A stretch of DNA of 64,000 nucleotides, taken from NCBI GenBank assembly GCA_016708905.1, contig JADJEV010000002.1, positions 372,001 through 436,000 on the forward strand. The letters run 5' to 3'. Source of the stretch: Candidatus Methylophosphatis roskildensis. GTDB lineage: Bacteria; Pseudomonadota; Gammaproteobacteria; Burkholderiales; Rhodocyclaceae. The notes beneath the pieces are model-generated. The model worked only from the letters and a program-made list of their open reading frames with translations, was not told the DNA's origin and made no database searches. The position numbers and the translations under genes were made by a program. Of the stretch, positions 35,470-44,659 are shown piece by piece (position 1 is the first letter of the stretch; each line of letters starts with the position of its first letter).

Positions 35470-36240
35470 TTACTCGGGATGGGTAGCTTTGGCAAGTCGG
35501 CTGGCGGCCTCTTTGAGGCGATAGCTTTTGCCGCGGAACTCGAGCAGGACGCTGCGGTGCAGGAGGCGGTCGAGGATGGCGGTGGTGAGGGCGGCGTCGC
35601 CGAGAAACTTGTGCCAATCCTCGATGATGCGGTTTGAGGTGATGAGCGAGCTGCGTCGCAGCTTGTAGCGCTTGTGCAGGATCGATTGCAGGGCGTCGGC
35701 GGCCTCGGCCGGGAGGTGGCGGGCCAGGAACAAGTCGTCGAGCACCAGCAGGTCGGCGTCGATGACGGGCTTGAGCAGCTTGCGCTTGTCGGCGCTCGCG
35801 CCCTGAGCGAGATTGGCGAGCAGCTCATCGGCTTCGCCGTAGAGCACGCGCAGCCCCGAGCGCAGCGCCGAATAGGCGATCGCCTTGGCGATGTGGCTCT
35901 TCCCGGTGCCGGGCTGACCGATCAGCAGTGCGCTGTCGCCCTCGGCGATGAACTTCAGGGTATGCAGCTCGAAGCAGGTGCGCTTGGGGATCTTGGGGTT
36001 GTAGCCCCAGTCGAACTCCGCCAGCGAGGCACGCTCCTCGAGCCCGGAGAGCTGGTAGCGGCGCTCCAGTAGGCGAGACTGGCGCCGGTCCAGCTCATCC
36101 TGGAGGAGCGCCGAGAAGGTCTCGAGAAACGACAGGCTGGAAGCCTGGGACTCGATCAGGCGCGTCTCCAGGGTGGCACGCACGCCCGACAGGCGCAGCT
36201 GTTTGAGGGTTTTTTCGATTTCCATCATGCTCATGCTCAT
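35470..36240 (-). CDS. istB: IS21 transposition helper ATPase IstB (element A)
   Basis: 256 residues, complete. DnaA/DnaC-like AAA+ protein: Walker A LLIGQPGTGKSHIA, Walker B DLLVLDDLF, sensor LITSNR. The N-terminal helical region KTLKQLRLSGVRATLETRL is typical. IstB assembles on DNA and activates the IstA integrase. The 283 bases between it and istA contain no gene that I recognise. Confidence 0.93.
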   Translation of the reverse strand: MSMSMMEIEKTLKQLRLSGVRATLETRLIESQASSLSFLETFSALLQDELDRRQSRLLERRYQLSGLEERASLAEFDWGYNPKIPKRTCFELHTLKFIAEGDSALLIGQPGTGKSHIAKAIAYSALRSGLRVLYGEADELLANLAQGASADKRKLLKPVIDADLLVLDDLFLARHLPAEAADALQSILHKRYKLRRSSLITSNRIIEDWHKFLGDAALTTAILDRLLHRSVLLEFRGKSYRLKEAASRLAKATHPE

Positions 36241-36523
36241 GGCTTGGGGTCTCCTGGACGGTGGGTAATGGGTGGTATCGGTGCTGGGCGTGCGCGGGCG
36301 TTGAGCTTGGACGCCGCGGGTTTGTCGGCGTTGAGCCCGGCGTGGCGGCGGTTCCGTCAAGGGCGGGCGAGGGGCTTTCTCGCCCGGCGCAGCGCACCCT
36401 TGACGGCGACCGGAGAAATACGCTCCTGGCGGGTTGGCAGGCAGTTCTTTCGCCTGCCGGCCTGCCTCACGGCGCGGGGGTTTGGGGGCGGCGCCCCCAA
36501 GGTGTTGCGAGTGCACCGCGTGC

Positions 36524-38053
36524 TCATGCGCAGTCCTGCGCTTGTGCTTCGCCCAGCGGTGGCTGCACGCGCTCGGTTGCCTGTGAGGGTGCGGGCGTAT
36601 CGGGCGCCAACGGCTCCGTGCCGACACTGCGGTTGAAGAACGCGGCATACTCGGCGGGGTCACGGATGAGCGCGTGCTGCTGGGTGAGCGGCGAGCCAGC
36701 GTCACCCAGGGGCAATTCCGGCTGGGTTCCATCGAGCCGGGCGATGGCCTGAGCGAGCAGTTGCTCAGCGATCGCGCGCACGGCCTTGTAGGCGTGGATG
36801 TGGCGGGCGAGCGCGCTGGCGGCTGCCTGCTCCAGGATGCAGGCCGGATAGCGCGGGTGCAGCCCCACGATACCCCACATGCTCTTCTGCGCCTCGCGCC
36901 CACGTTGCTCGAACAACGCGCGACACAGCGCGTGGGTGTGGGGGCCGATGTGCTCGGCGCGCTTGAGGATCTGGTGTGTCTGGCGGGAGGGGTTGAACAG
37001 GCGCTCGGCATCGGGCAGTTCGACTGCGCCCTTGCGCCTCGCGCGCGTATGGCGGCGGATCAGCGCCAGCGTGTGCAGGTCGCGGATCTCGATCTCGTGC
37101 TCATAGAGGCGGACCAACACCTCGGCGCCGATCGGGGCCGGGCGCGCGGCATACCAGGCGCTGTCAACCTGAACGGTGGTGTCGTCCTGCACCGTGCGCG
37201 TGCCCTCCTCGAAGTAGCGGAAGCCCTCGATAGGCAACGCCTTGAGGTGGGCGCGCTCCTCCTGGAACATCTCCTCGACCTGGCGCTTGGCCCGGCCGTG
37301 AATGCGCTGGGCCGCCCACTTCTCTTCCCAATGCATGAGAAAGGCGTTTTGCGCCTCGATCGATTCGAAGCGCCGCCCCGCCAGAGCCGTGGCCTGGGTG
37401 TGCTGGATCGCGTTTTCCACGGACCCTTTTCGGTTCGGATCACGAACGCGGGCCGGATCGGCCACGACCGCGTAATGGGCGAGCATCGCCGCGTACAGGC
37501 GGTTCAGTTGCGGCTCGTAGATGTCCGGGCGGATGACGCCCTCTTTCAGGTTATCGAGCACCACGTACTGGCAGCAACCGCCGAAGTAGCGGAAGGCCTG
37601 CTCGTGAAGCCACGCCCACACCTGGCTGCTCGACTTCCACACCACCTGCCGATACGAGCGGCGCGAGTAGCGAAGCGTCATCACGAACAGCCGCGGTTTG
37701 CGATACCGGCCGCTCGGATGAAGCGTGGGCGCGCCCTCGCCGTAGTCGACCTGTGCCTCTTCCCCGGGCAGGAACTCCAGCCGGTCGAATTGCTCCGGCG
37801 CCTGGGTGCGCAGCGCCCGGCAGAAGCGCTTGACGCTGTTGTAGCGGCCCTCGAAGCCAAAGCGATCCACCAGATCCTGGTAGATCGCCATGGCGTTGCG
37901 ACCCAAACGCACCTGCGCCTCGATCCATGCCCGGTGCGGCTCGCAGGCCGAACGCACGTGCGCAGGTAGCCGCAGCGGGGATGGATCGGGCGCCGGCGCC
38001 GGTGGCCAGGGTGGAGGAATTTGAACGGCCAGCCCGGGCGAGCCGGTGGCCAT
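36524..38053 (-). CDS. istA: IS21 transposase IstA (element A), N-terminal HTH apparently missing
   Basis: 509 residues. RNase-H-like integrase core: DPGEEAQ-type motif seen here as FLPGEEAQVDYGEGAP (first Asp), QYVVLDNLKEGVI (second) and RKGSVENAIQHTQ (Glu). The family normally starts with a helix-turn-helix of some 40 residues; here the first 30 residues (GLAVQIPPPWPPAPAPDPS) translate the subterminal repeats of the element end. The gene therefore seems shortened at its 5' end, and DNA binding may be lost. Confidence 0.8.
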   Translation of the reverse strand: MATGSPGLAVQIPPPWPPAPAPDPSPLRLPAHVRSACEPHRAWIEAQVRLGRNAMAIYQDLVDRFGFEGRYNSVKRFCRALRTQAPEQFDRLEFLPGEEAQVDYGEGAPTLHPSGRYRKPRLFVMTLRYSRRSYRQVVWKSSSQVWAWLHEQAFRYFGGCCQYVVLDNLKEGVIRPDIYEPQLNRLYAAMLAHYAVVADPARVRDPNRKGSVENAIQHTQATALAGRRFESIEAQNAFLMHWEEKWAAQRIHGRAKRQVEEMFQEERAHLKALPIEGFRYFEEGTRTVQDDTTVQVDSAWYAARPAPIGAEVLVRLYEHEIEIRDLHTLALIRRHTRARRKGAVELPDAERLFNPSRQTHQILKRAEHIGPHTHALCRALFEQRGREAQKSMWGIVGLHPRYPACILEQAAASALARHIHAYKAVRAIAEQLLAQAIARLDGTQPELPLGDAGSPLTQQHALIRDPAEYAAFFNRSVGTEPLAPDTPAPSQATERVQPPLGEAQAQDCA

Positions 38054-38230
38054 GGGGGAATTTGCCTCGGCTTCGGTCTCCTGGGCAAGCTTGCCTCAGC
38101 GCTCATTGGAACTGACCCGTCTTCTGCTCACAGGATTGACCCAGTAACCTGATTTTGGCGGCTGCAAATTGGTCCGTAGCGGCTGATTGGTTGAAGCTCG
38201 CTGGATGGTTCCCTCCGATGAGGTCCGTCC

Positions 38231-38656
38231 ATGGAGAGCAAACAGTGCGCTGGCTGCGGCAAGTCATTCCATCCCCGCCCGCAAAGACCCGATCAGCGCT
38301 TCTGTCCGCAACCGGCCTGCCAACGCGCGCGTAAGCGCCAGTGGCAGCAACAACGCCGCCAGCGCGACCCCGACTACCGGGAGAACGAAGCGCGCGGCGG
38401 GCGGTTATGGCGGCAGTGCCATCCTGACTACTGGCGGGCGTACCGCCAGGCGCACCCCGACTACCAGGAACGCAATCGGGCGCAGCAGTCCGAGCGTGAC
38501 CTTAGGCGGGCCACACGTCTTCTTGCAAATGGGGACGTGTCAGTGCGGGATCCGCTTGTTCCTTCAGGTACTTACGTACTGAGTCCGGTGGTACCGGGCA
38601 ATCTTGCAAATGGGGACGTGTGGACGGTAGAAATCCGCGTGGTTTCAATGGAGTAA
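38231..38656 (+). CDS. Zn-ribbon passenger protein of element B
   Basis: 141 residues. MESKQCAGCGKSFHPRPQRPDQRFCPQPACQRARKRQWQQQRR has a Cys-x2-Cys...Cys-x4-Cys zinc site and a basic patch, followed by repeats of the form DPDYRENEAR / HPDYWRAYRQAHPDYQERNRA. The C-terminal quarter encodes LANGDV twice because it runs through two 20-base iterons. Similar genes accompany IS21-like transposons in other proteobacteria, as I recall; the role is unknown, perhaps DNA binding at the element end. GAGG lies 8 bases before the ATG. Confidence 0.75.
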   Translation: MESKQCAGCGKSFHPRPQRPDQRFCPQPACQRARKRQWQQQRRQRDPDYRENEARGGRLWRQCHPDYWRAYRQAHPDYQERNRAQQSERDLRRATRLLANGDVSVRDPLVPSGTYVLSPVVPGNLANGDVWTVEIRVVSME

Positions 38657-38691
38657 CCTCCAAGAGCGGGTTCTTGCAAATGAGGACCTCA
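38521..38691. repeat. Three direct iterons TCTTGCAAATGGGGACGTGT
   Basis: Copies at 38521-38540 and 38602-38621 are identical over 20 bases; a third at 38672-38691 shares TCTTGCAAATG, one base, GGAC. The start-to-start spacings are 81 and 70. The first two are inside the Zn-ribbon gene, the third is between it and parB-istA. The first copy is also flanked by the inverted pair ACACGTC / GACGTGT. They look like protein-binding sites, and the adjacent ParB-domain transposase is the natural candidate (inference). Confidence 0.8.
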
Positions 38692-38727
38692 TAGGTTTCC
38701 GAGCTCCGGGCGAGTAAGTTCGCGCCC

Positions 38728-40546
38728 ATGGACACCGCGACGGGTACGACCCGGGAAGTCGATCTGCATCGTCTGGATCTGCGTTTTGCCGAAGCGCGGC
38801 TACTGGAGCCGCGGGCGGTGGAGGCGCTGGCCCGCTCCATCGAGCAGAACGGTCAACGCATTGCGTGCATCGCGGTGCCCGAGGACGGTAACCGGCTGAT
38901 TCTGGTCGACGGCTATCGTCGCATCCTGGCATTGCGCCGGCTCGGGCGCGATACCGCGAGCGTGGAGGCCTGGGCGTGTGATCTCGCCCAGGCCTTGCTG
39001 ACGGTCCTGGCGCGCGCCAACGCGCGGCCTTTTGCGGCCCTGGAAGAAGCGCTCCTGCTGCGCGAACTGGTCCACGGCCAGGGGCTCTCCGAGCGCGAGG
39101 TCGCTCGGCGCAGTGGCCGCGATGTCAGTTGGGTCAGCCGGCGCCTGCAACTCATCTGCGCGCTGCCCGAGGTGCTGCTCACAGCGGTGCGCAAGGGCGA
39201 TCTCTCCACCTGGGCTGCGACGCGCGTGCTGGCCCCGTTGGCGCGCGCCAACGCCGAGCATGCTGCACAACTACTCGGTGCGCTGGCATCGACACCGCTG
39301 AGCACGCGCGAACTTCATACCTGGTTCCGGCACTACCAGGGCGCCTCGCGTGCGGCCCGGGCGCGCATGGTCGAGCACCCACGATTGTTCATCGAGGCGG
39401 TGCAAGCGCGTGATGAGCAGCGCGCCGATGCGCGCCTGCGCGAGGGCCCCGAAGGGCAGTGCGCGGCCGATGTCCGGCAACTGCTCGCACTGATCAAACG
39501 GCTGCGCCAGTGTTTGCCGACGCTCAGTACGCTGGCACAACCCGAACCCGTGCTGAGCGCGCTGACACGCCTGCGCACGGCACTCGATGCTCTGCAGTCC
39601 GACCTTGCGAGGAGCTTTGACCATGACCCCAGCCCGATCCGAGATGCGGCCCGCACCCTGCAAACCCAAGGCCTGAGCCTGCGCGAAATCAGCCGAGCAC
39701 TGAAGCTCTCGCGTAACACCGTTCGCCGGATACTGCGCGCACCGTTGCAGGCGGGCGACGAACCGGCCGAGCACGGCCTCACCTTGAGCTATCTGCAATC
39801 GGCCTTCGAGCGCGCTCAGGGCAACGTGGTGCGGGTTCAGCAACTGCTTGCCGCCGAGTACGATCTGATCCTCTCCTACAGCACGCTGACGCGCTGGGTC
39901 CGCGAGGCGGGGCTGCGCGCACCGCCTGCGCGTGCCGGCGAATACAACTTTGGTCCGGGCGAGGAGATGCAGCACGACACCTCGGCGCACCGCGTGCGCC
40001 TGGCCGAGAAGAACGTCACCGCCCAGTGTGCCGGTCTCGTGCTGGCTTACTCGCGCCGGCTCTTCATTCAGTATTACCCGCGCTACAGCCGCTTCGAGGC
40101 CAAGCAGTTCCTGCTCGAGGCCGCGTGCTTCATGCAGGGGAGCTGCCCGATCTGCCTGATCGACAACACCAGCGTGATGCTCGCCTGCGGTGCCGGTGAG
40201 AACGCCGTCATGGCTCCCGAGATGGCGGCTTTCGCCCGCACGCTGGGCTTCGAATTCCGTGCCCACCGGGTGGGCAATCCGGATCGCAAGGGACGCATCG
40301 AGAGAAACTTCTTTTTCGTCCAGACCAACTTCCTGCCCGGGCGCAGTTTCACCGACTTCGACGATCTGAACCGCCAAGCGCTCGCCTGGTGCAAGGAGGT
40401 GGCCAATGCCAACCCCAAGCGCGTTCTCGGGATGTCGCCCGAGGCGGCCTACGTGATCGAGAAGCCGTACCTGCAATCGCTGCCCAGCGCGCTGCCACCG
40501 ATCTATGAGGTCCTCGATCGGGTGGTGGACCTGAACGGCTATGTCT
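38728..40546 (+). pseudogene. ParB-domain / IstA transposase fusion, 5' part
   Basis: One frame encodes an N-terminal ParB/RepB nuclease-like domain (LLEPRAVEALARSIEQNGQ, VDGYRRILALRRLG, then the HTH GLSEREVARRSGRDVSWVSRRLQL), a linker, a second HTH (GLSLREISRALKLSRNTVRRIL) and an IS21-type integrase core with EMQHDTSAHRV (Asp), CLIDNTSVM (Asp) and RKGRIERNFFFV (Glu). It breaks after VDLNGYV where element C is inserted; the run-on frame to 40614 is not native. The rest, SLESNRYSVPERLLGQ onward, is at 53411-53867 in the same frame. Restored length is about 760 residues. Confidence 0.8.
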
Positions 40547-40700
40547 TGTCCGCGCCGGCTCGAAACTGGTCCGAATCTGACGACTTGGAAGCGGAGCGGA
40601 AACTGGGGTGTTGAAGCGGCCCGAGGGGAGACTCGCCGGAGCAAGCGAAAGCGGCCGGCCCTGCGATGCAGGAAGCCGGCGGTTTATGGTGAAGGTCGGA

Positions 40701-41453
40701 TCAGGAATCGGACTGATCGCGCATGCGGTAGCTACGGCCCTCAATGACGATGGACTCGGCGTGATGAAGCAAGCGGTCGAGCAAAGCCGAAGTCAGCGTG
40801 CTGTCGTTGTTGAAGATCTCCGGCCAGTTCTTGAACGCCCGATTCGTAGTAATGATCGTCGAACCGCGCTCGTAGCGTTGGCTGATCACCTGGAACAGCG
40901 CATCGGCGCCGAACTTGTCGATCGGCAAGTACCCCAGTTCATCGACGACGAGTAACGAAGGCTTGAGCAGGCGTGCCATCTCGCGCTTGATGCCGCCGGT
41001 AGCCTGGGCGGCGGCCAGCGTATTGACGATATCGACTGCGCTGGTAAACAGGGCCGTCCTGCCCTTGAGGCAAGCGGTATGCGCCAGGGCAATCGCCAGA
41101 TGCGTCTTGCCGACACCGACGCCTCCGAGCAGGATCAGATTGCCGTGTTGGGGGAGGAAGTCCAGGCGAAACACCTGCTGGAGCTGCGCCCGATTGATCC
41201 TCTTCGGCCAACTCCAATCGAAGCCATCGAGCGTCTTGATCCCGGGCAGGCGCGCCGCCTTCAGCCGGCGCTCGATCAAGGCGGCATCACGACGGGCCAC
41301 CTCACCGTCGACCAGGTGCTCGAGCAGTCGGCCATGCGACCAGGATTCGCGCCCCGCCTGCGCCATCAAGGCGCTGTGGTGGTCGGCGAAATACGGCAAC
41401 TGCAAGCGCTTCAGATTCGTCTGCAATAGAGCCTCAGTCATTCCCATTGTCAT
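40701..41453 (-). CDS. istB: IS21 helper ATPase IstB (element C)
   Basis: 250 residues, complete. Walker A LILLGGVGVGKTHLAIALAH, Walker B LLVVDELGYLPID, then TIITTNRAFKNWPEIF and a C-terminal arginine region LLDRLLHHAESIVIEGRSYR. Overlaps the istA stop by about 20 bases, the usual translational coupling. Confidence 0.95.
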   Translation of the reverse strand: MTMGMTEALLQTNLKRLQLPYFADHHSALMAQAGRESWSHGRLLEHLVDGEVARRDAALIERRLKAARLPGIKTLDGFDWSWPKRINRAQLQQVFRLDFLPQHGNLILLGGVGVGKTHLAIALAHTACLKGRTALFTSAVDIVNTLAAAQATGGIKREMARLLKPSLLVVDELGYLPIDKFGADALFQVISQRYERGSTIITTNRAFKNWPEIFNNDSTLTSALLDRLLHHAESIVIEGRSYRMRDQSDS

Positions 41454-42242
41454 CTCCTGTTAAGTTTGCATAAGCCGACAAATCGGCCGGCGGTAACTCC
41501 AGATCCAGCGCATCCTGACGGCGCATCAGCAGCAGCGGGCTCGCCTCGGGCAATTTGCGCTCGCGCGCCTCGATCAAATGCGCGATGTACTCGCTGCTGA
41601 ACGCCTCGAAGGCCAATGCATCAGTCATCGCCCGCAGTACCGGATCGTCGCCATGGATCTCGGCCAGCGCCACGATCTTGCGGACATGCGAAATGGCATT
41701 GCCGCGGCGCTCCAGCAGACCGGCGTGGTACTTCGCCGCCAGCGGCGACAGGGCAAGGAAGCGCTTGAGCACGTGGGCGTCGCGCGCATGGCGACGCTGT
41801 GCCAGCAGCGCCTTCGGATGATCCGGATCCTCGATGTCGCGGTGCCGCTCGAATGAGCGGCCATGGCGTGCGATCAATTCCTCGCCGTGATACACGCAGA
41901 GTCGGTCCGGATAAACCTTCACGGTCACTTGGCTGCCGGCAAAGCGCGCCGGTACCGAATAACGGTTGCCCTCGAAGCTCACCCGGAATTGCCGGTTGGC
42001 GCGCAGCGTCAGCACCCGGCCGACATCGAAGGGGCGGGGATTGACCGCCTGCAAATGGGCTTGCTCCTCCCTCCACAGATCGACTGGCCGGCGATGGGTT
42101 TCCCGGTGCAAGCGGACATTGGCCACCGACTCCAGCCAGAGGCGCAGTGCCGGATTGAGCGCGGCAAACTCCGGCAGATCCAGGCCGGCAAGGAAGTTGC
42201 CCTTGACGTAGCCGACACCGCGCTCGACCCGGCCCTTCTCGT
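41434..42242 (-). pseudogene. istA: istA of element C, C-terminal third
   Basis: Encodes EKGRVERGVGYVKGNFLAGL (with the catalytic Glu) and the C-terminal DNA-binding/IstB-contact part (NRYSVPARFAGSQVTVKVYPDRL, YIAHLIEARERKLPEASPLLLMRRQD). It continues upstream at 48269-48578 beyond the serine-recombinase transposon; joining at GAGAAG gives VAKGNEKGRVERG in frame. Confidence 0.88.
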
Positions 42243-42266
42243 AAGTCCCCAACTGACGGTTGTACG

Positions 42267-42554
42267 CAATGTCAGAGAACCCTTGTTGAGATCACGCACG
42301 CATTTCATCCCAGGCGTGGCGAGCGGATTACGGCCGCCACGCGCAAGAAGACGTGGGGTGATGACCGGATCATGTACTACGACGCGCGGGGACAGCTGGT
42401 CTCAGTGCTGACGTCGTGGACGAGTCTGCACGAGCTCGATTCGTTCATGGCGGCGTCGGCGGGGCGCAGTTGGCTGCGCGTCGATGATCTGCTGCGGCTG
42501 AGCGCGCTGATCGCCGCGCTGAAGGTTCGCGACGAAGAAGGCGGTGTCAAATGA
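42267..42554 (+). CDS. DUF5372-like small protein, 5' end unclear
   Basis: The frame reads RTLVEITHAFHPRRGERITAATRKKTWGDDRIMYYDARGQLVSVLTSWTSLHELDSF..., which fits the DUF5372 pattern (I-T-H-x-F-H-P-x-x-G near the start, then a stretch ending in S-W-T-S). No conventional start precedes RTLVEI; ATG 42372 would make only the last 60 residues. Either a rare start is used or the 5' end was lost at the transposon end. From 42555 to 42740 there is no clear gene. Confidence 0.5.
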   Translation, partial: QCQRTLVEITHAFHPRRGERITAATRKKTWGDDRIMYYDARGQLVSVLTSWTSLHELDSFMAASAGRSWLRVDDLLRLSALIAALKVRDEEGGVK

Positions 42555-42740
42555 ATTCCGCCGCATACGTCATTTTAATTATGCCGCTCATGATCTTGTC
42601 AGTGAACACACCAATGGTGACGGTGATCGACTTCGTGGCTTGCTGGTTGGGCAGGTTGGCCGGAGTGACGGAGGTAGAAAGTGGGGGGCTAGTGATGTTT
42701 GCTTGGCTTATTCAAAGGTCTACCTCGCAAAAAATTACCC

Positions 42741-42768
42741 TTGACATCCAACAATGGCGGCATATATT
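42741..42768 (+). promoter_or_regulatory. Sigma-70-like promoter before the HTH gene of the serine-recombinase transposon
   Basis: TTGACA at 42741-42746 and TATATT at 42763-42768, spacer 16 (TATTAC with spacer 18 is the alternative), in a locally AT-rich patch within GC-rich DNA. A downstream start could be GTG 42800. The match to consensus is close enough to suggest strong activity. Confidence 0.6.
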
Positions 42769-42799
42769 ACAATACATACAAACGGCCACTGTAACCACT

Positions 42800-43258
42800 G
42801 TGATCAGGACCAAGAGAAGCGCCAAGGCTGAGCGGCTAAAGCAGAACGAGTCGCTCAACTTGCACCCCGACCGGGTGAGCGCGCCACACTTTCGCAACAG
42901 TGTCTTCTTCGACGCGCTGGACCTCGTCCAGGTGAAGTACGAGATGCTTCGCCAGGTCAGCCACGAGGGCACGCCCAAGGCGCAGGCGGCGGCCATGTAC
43001 GGAATGTCGCGACCGACCTTGTACCAGGCGATGAACGCGTTCGACCGCGACGGCGTAGCCGGGCTTTTGCCGCAACGGCGCGGCCCCAAGGGTGCGCACA
43101 AGCTCACCGACGAGGTCATGGTCTTTATTGCCGGGCGTCAGGCCGAGGATCCCACGCTACACGCCCGAGCGCTCGCCAAGGCCCTACGCGATGAGAAGCA
43201 CATCGCGGTGCATCCACGCAGCATCGAACGTGCGTTGGAGCGGAAAAAAAAACGCTGA
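42800..43258 (+). CDS. HTH-domain protein of the serine-recombinase transposon
   Basis: 152 residues from GTG 42800; the frame is open further upstream, but the domain starts about here. Helix-turn-helix region KAQAAAMYGMSRPTLYQAMNAFDRDGVAGLLPQRRGPKGAHKL and a C-terminal ALAKALRDEKHIAVHPRSIERAL resemble transposase-type HTH repeats. It probably binds the transposon or assists the recombinase. No clear ribosome binding site. Confidence 0.65.
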   Translation: MIRTKRSAKAERLKQNESLNLHPDRVSAPHFRNSVFFDALDLVQVKYEMLRQVSHEGTPKAQAAAMYGMSRPTLYQAMNAFDRDGVAGLLPQRRGPKGAHKLTDEVMVFIAGRQAEDPTLHARALAKALRDEKHIAVHPRSIERALERKKKR

Positions 43259-43299
43259 GCCTCGAAGCGCGCTCAGACACCACGACCAAAGGCAAGATC

Positions 43300-43563
43300 G
43301 TGCCGGCAGGAATCGAAGCCTACGAGCAACTGCGCACTGCTGTGCTGCTCGGCCAAGCTCGTCCAGAGGGGCTTGCTGCCGTGGCTTATCACGGCTTGCT
43401 CGGTGGCATGAAGCTCATCGGCGCAGCCGGCACACCCGTAGTGGGCGTGAGCTCAGGTGCGCCCGCCGTCACGCCCGCCGCCTCGCCGAGCGACCCCGCT
43501 CTGTTGCGGCTGCTGGCCGACATGGTCTTGCGCTACACACAGGAGCCTACCCATGTACTCTGA
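43300..43563 (+). CDS. Small accessory protein of the serine-recombinase transposon
   Basis: 87 residues from GTG 43300. MPAGIEAYEQLRTAVLLGQARPEGLAAVAYHGLLGGMKLI is typical of the gene found between the HTH gene and the recombinase in this module; function unknown. Its stop overlaps the ATG of the recombinase (43553). Confidence 0.55.
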   Translation: MPAGIEAYEQLRTAVLLGQARPEGLAAVAYHGLLGGMKLIGAAGTPVVGVSSGAPAVTPAASPSDPALLRLLADMVLRYTQEPTHVL

Positions 43564-44659
43564 ATCCCCAAGGTCAGCACCAACCATCTGCGTCGTGATG
43601 CCTACCTGTACGTTCGTCAGTCCACCTTGCGCCAGGTGCTGGAAAACACCGAGAGCACGAAGCGCCAGTACGCATTGCAACAGCGCGCAGTGGCACTCGG
43701 GTGGCCGATCGAACGCATCCACACAATCGACAACGATCTCGGACGCTCGGGCGCCAGCTCGCGAAACCGCGACGGCTTCCAGCACCTCGTCTCTGAGGTC
43801 GCCATGGGGCACGCAGGCATCGTCCTTGGGTTGGAGGTCTCGCGCTTGGCGCGCAACAACGCTGACTGGCACCGCTTGCTCGAGCTCGCCGCCATGTCGC
43901 AGACCCTCATCTGCGACGAAGACGGTGTGTATGACCCTGCGCACTTCAACGACCGTCTGCTGCTGGGCCTGAAGGGCACGATGAGTGAGGCCGAACTGCA
44001 CATCCTGAAGGCCCGTCTGCAAGGCGGCATACGCAACAAGGCCAGCCGTGGTGAGTTGGAATTGGCCCTACCGGTCGGCCTGGTCTATACACCCAGCGGT
44101 GCAGTTGTGCTCGATCCTGACGCGCAGATCCGCAGTGCGTTGCAGTTCGTCTTCGATACCTACCGGCAAAGCGGCTCGGCTTGTGCGGTCGTGCGTCGCT
44201 TCGAGCGCGAGGGTGTCCGCTTTCCTCGGCGCCTGCAGCGGGGCCTCGGCAAGGGTGACGTGCTTTGGGGTTCGATCGATCACAGGCGCGTGGTAGAGAT
44301 ACTGCACAACCCGCGCTACGCCGGTGCCTTTGTCTCACGGGCGCGTCCACACGGCCCGTGACGAAAATCTGCGTCCCCATCTTCTGCAGGTCCCGCGTGA
44401 GCAGTGGCATACGTTGATATGCAATGCACATCCTGGCTACATCGACTGGGATGAGTTCGAACGCAACCAGCTCACGCTCAAGCACAACGCCCCCGGCCGC
44501 GGCGTTACCGGCCGTGGCAGCCCGCCGCGCGAAGGCGTTGGCCTGCTTCAGGGGCGCATCATTTGCGGACGTTGCGGTGCGCGCATGAGCACGCGATACA
44601 GCCATATCGCCACAACTACGGTGCCTTACTACCAGTGCCTGGTGGCCGCCGTGCGACGC

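Larger units (their letters stand above)
35385..38095 (-). mobile_element. IS21-family element A (istA/istB)
   Basis: The left end begins TGTCCGCCCCGGCGG and has the subterminal repeats TTGAAATTCCTCCACC and TCAAAATCCCCCAGG; matching sequences appear inverted at the right (GGTGGAGGAATTTGAACG near 38010 and GGGGGAATTTGCC near 38054). This is the multiple-binding-site layout of IS21 ends. It interrupts ISL3 on the left and abuts the end of the ParB-type element on the right, with no clear target duplication. Confidence 0.7.

Noticed and set aside
38521..38691. CRISPR array from the three 20-base repeats
   Set aside because: Only three copies, unequal spacing, third copy diverged, repeats are in a coding frame and no cas genes are present.
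38728..40546. Plasmid partition locus (parAB) because of the ParB domain
   Set aside because: No ParA ATPase and no replication gene; the domain is part of an IS21-type integrase.
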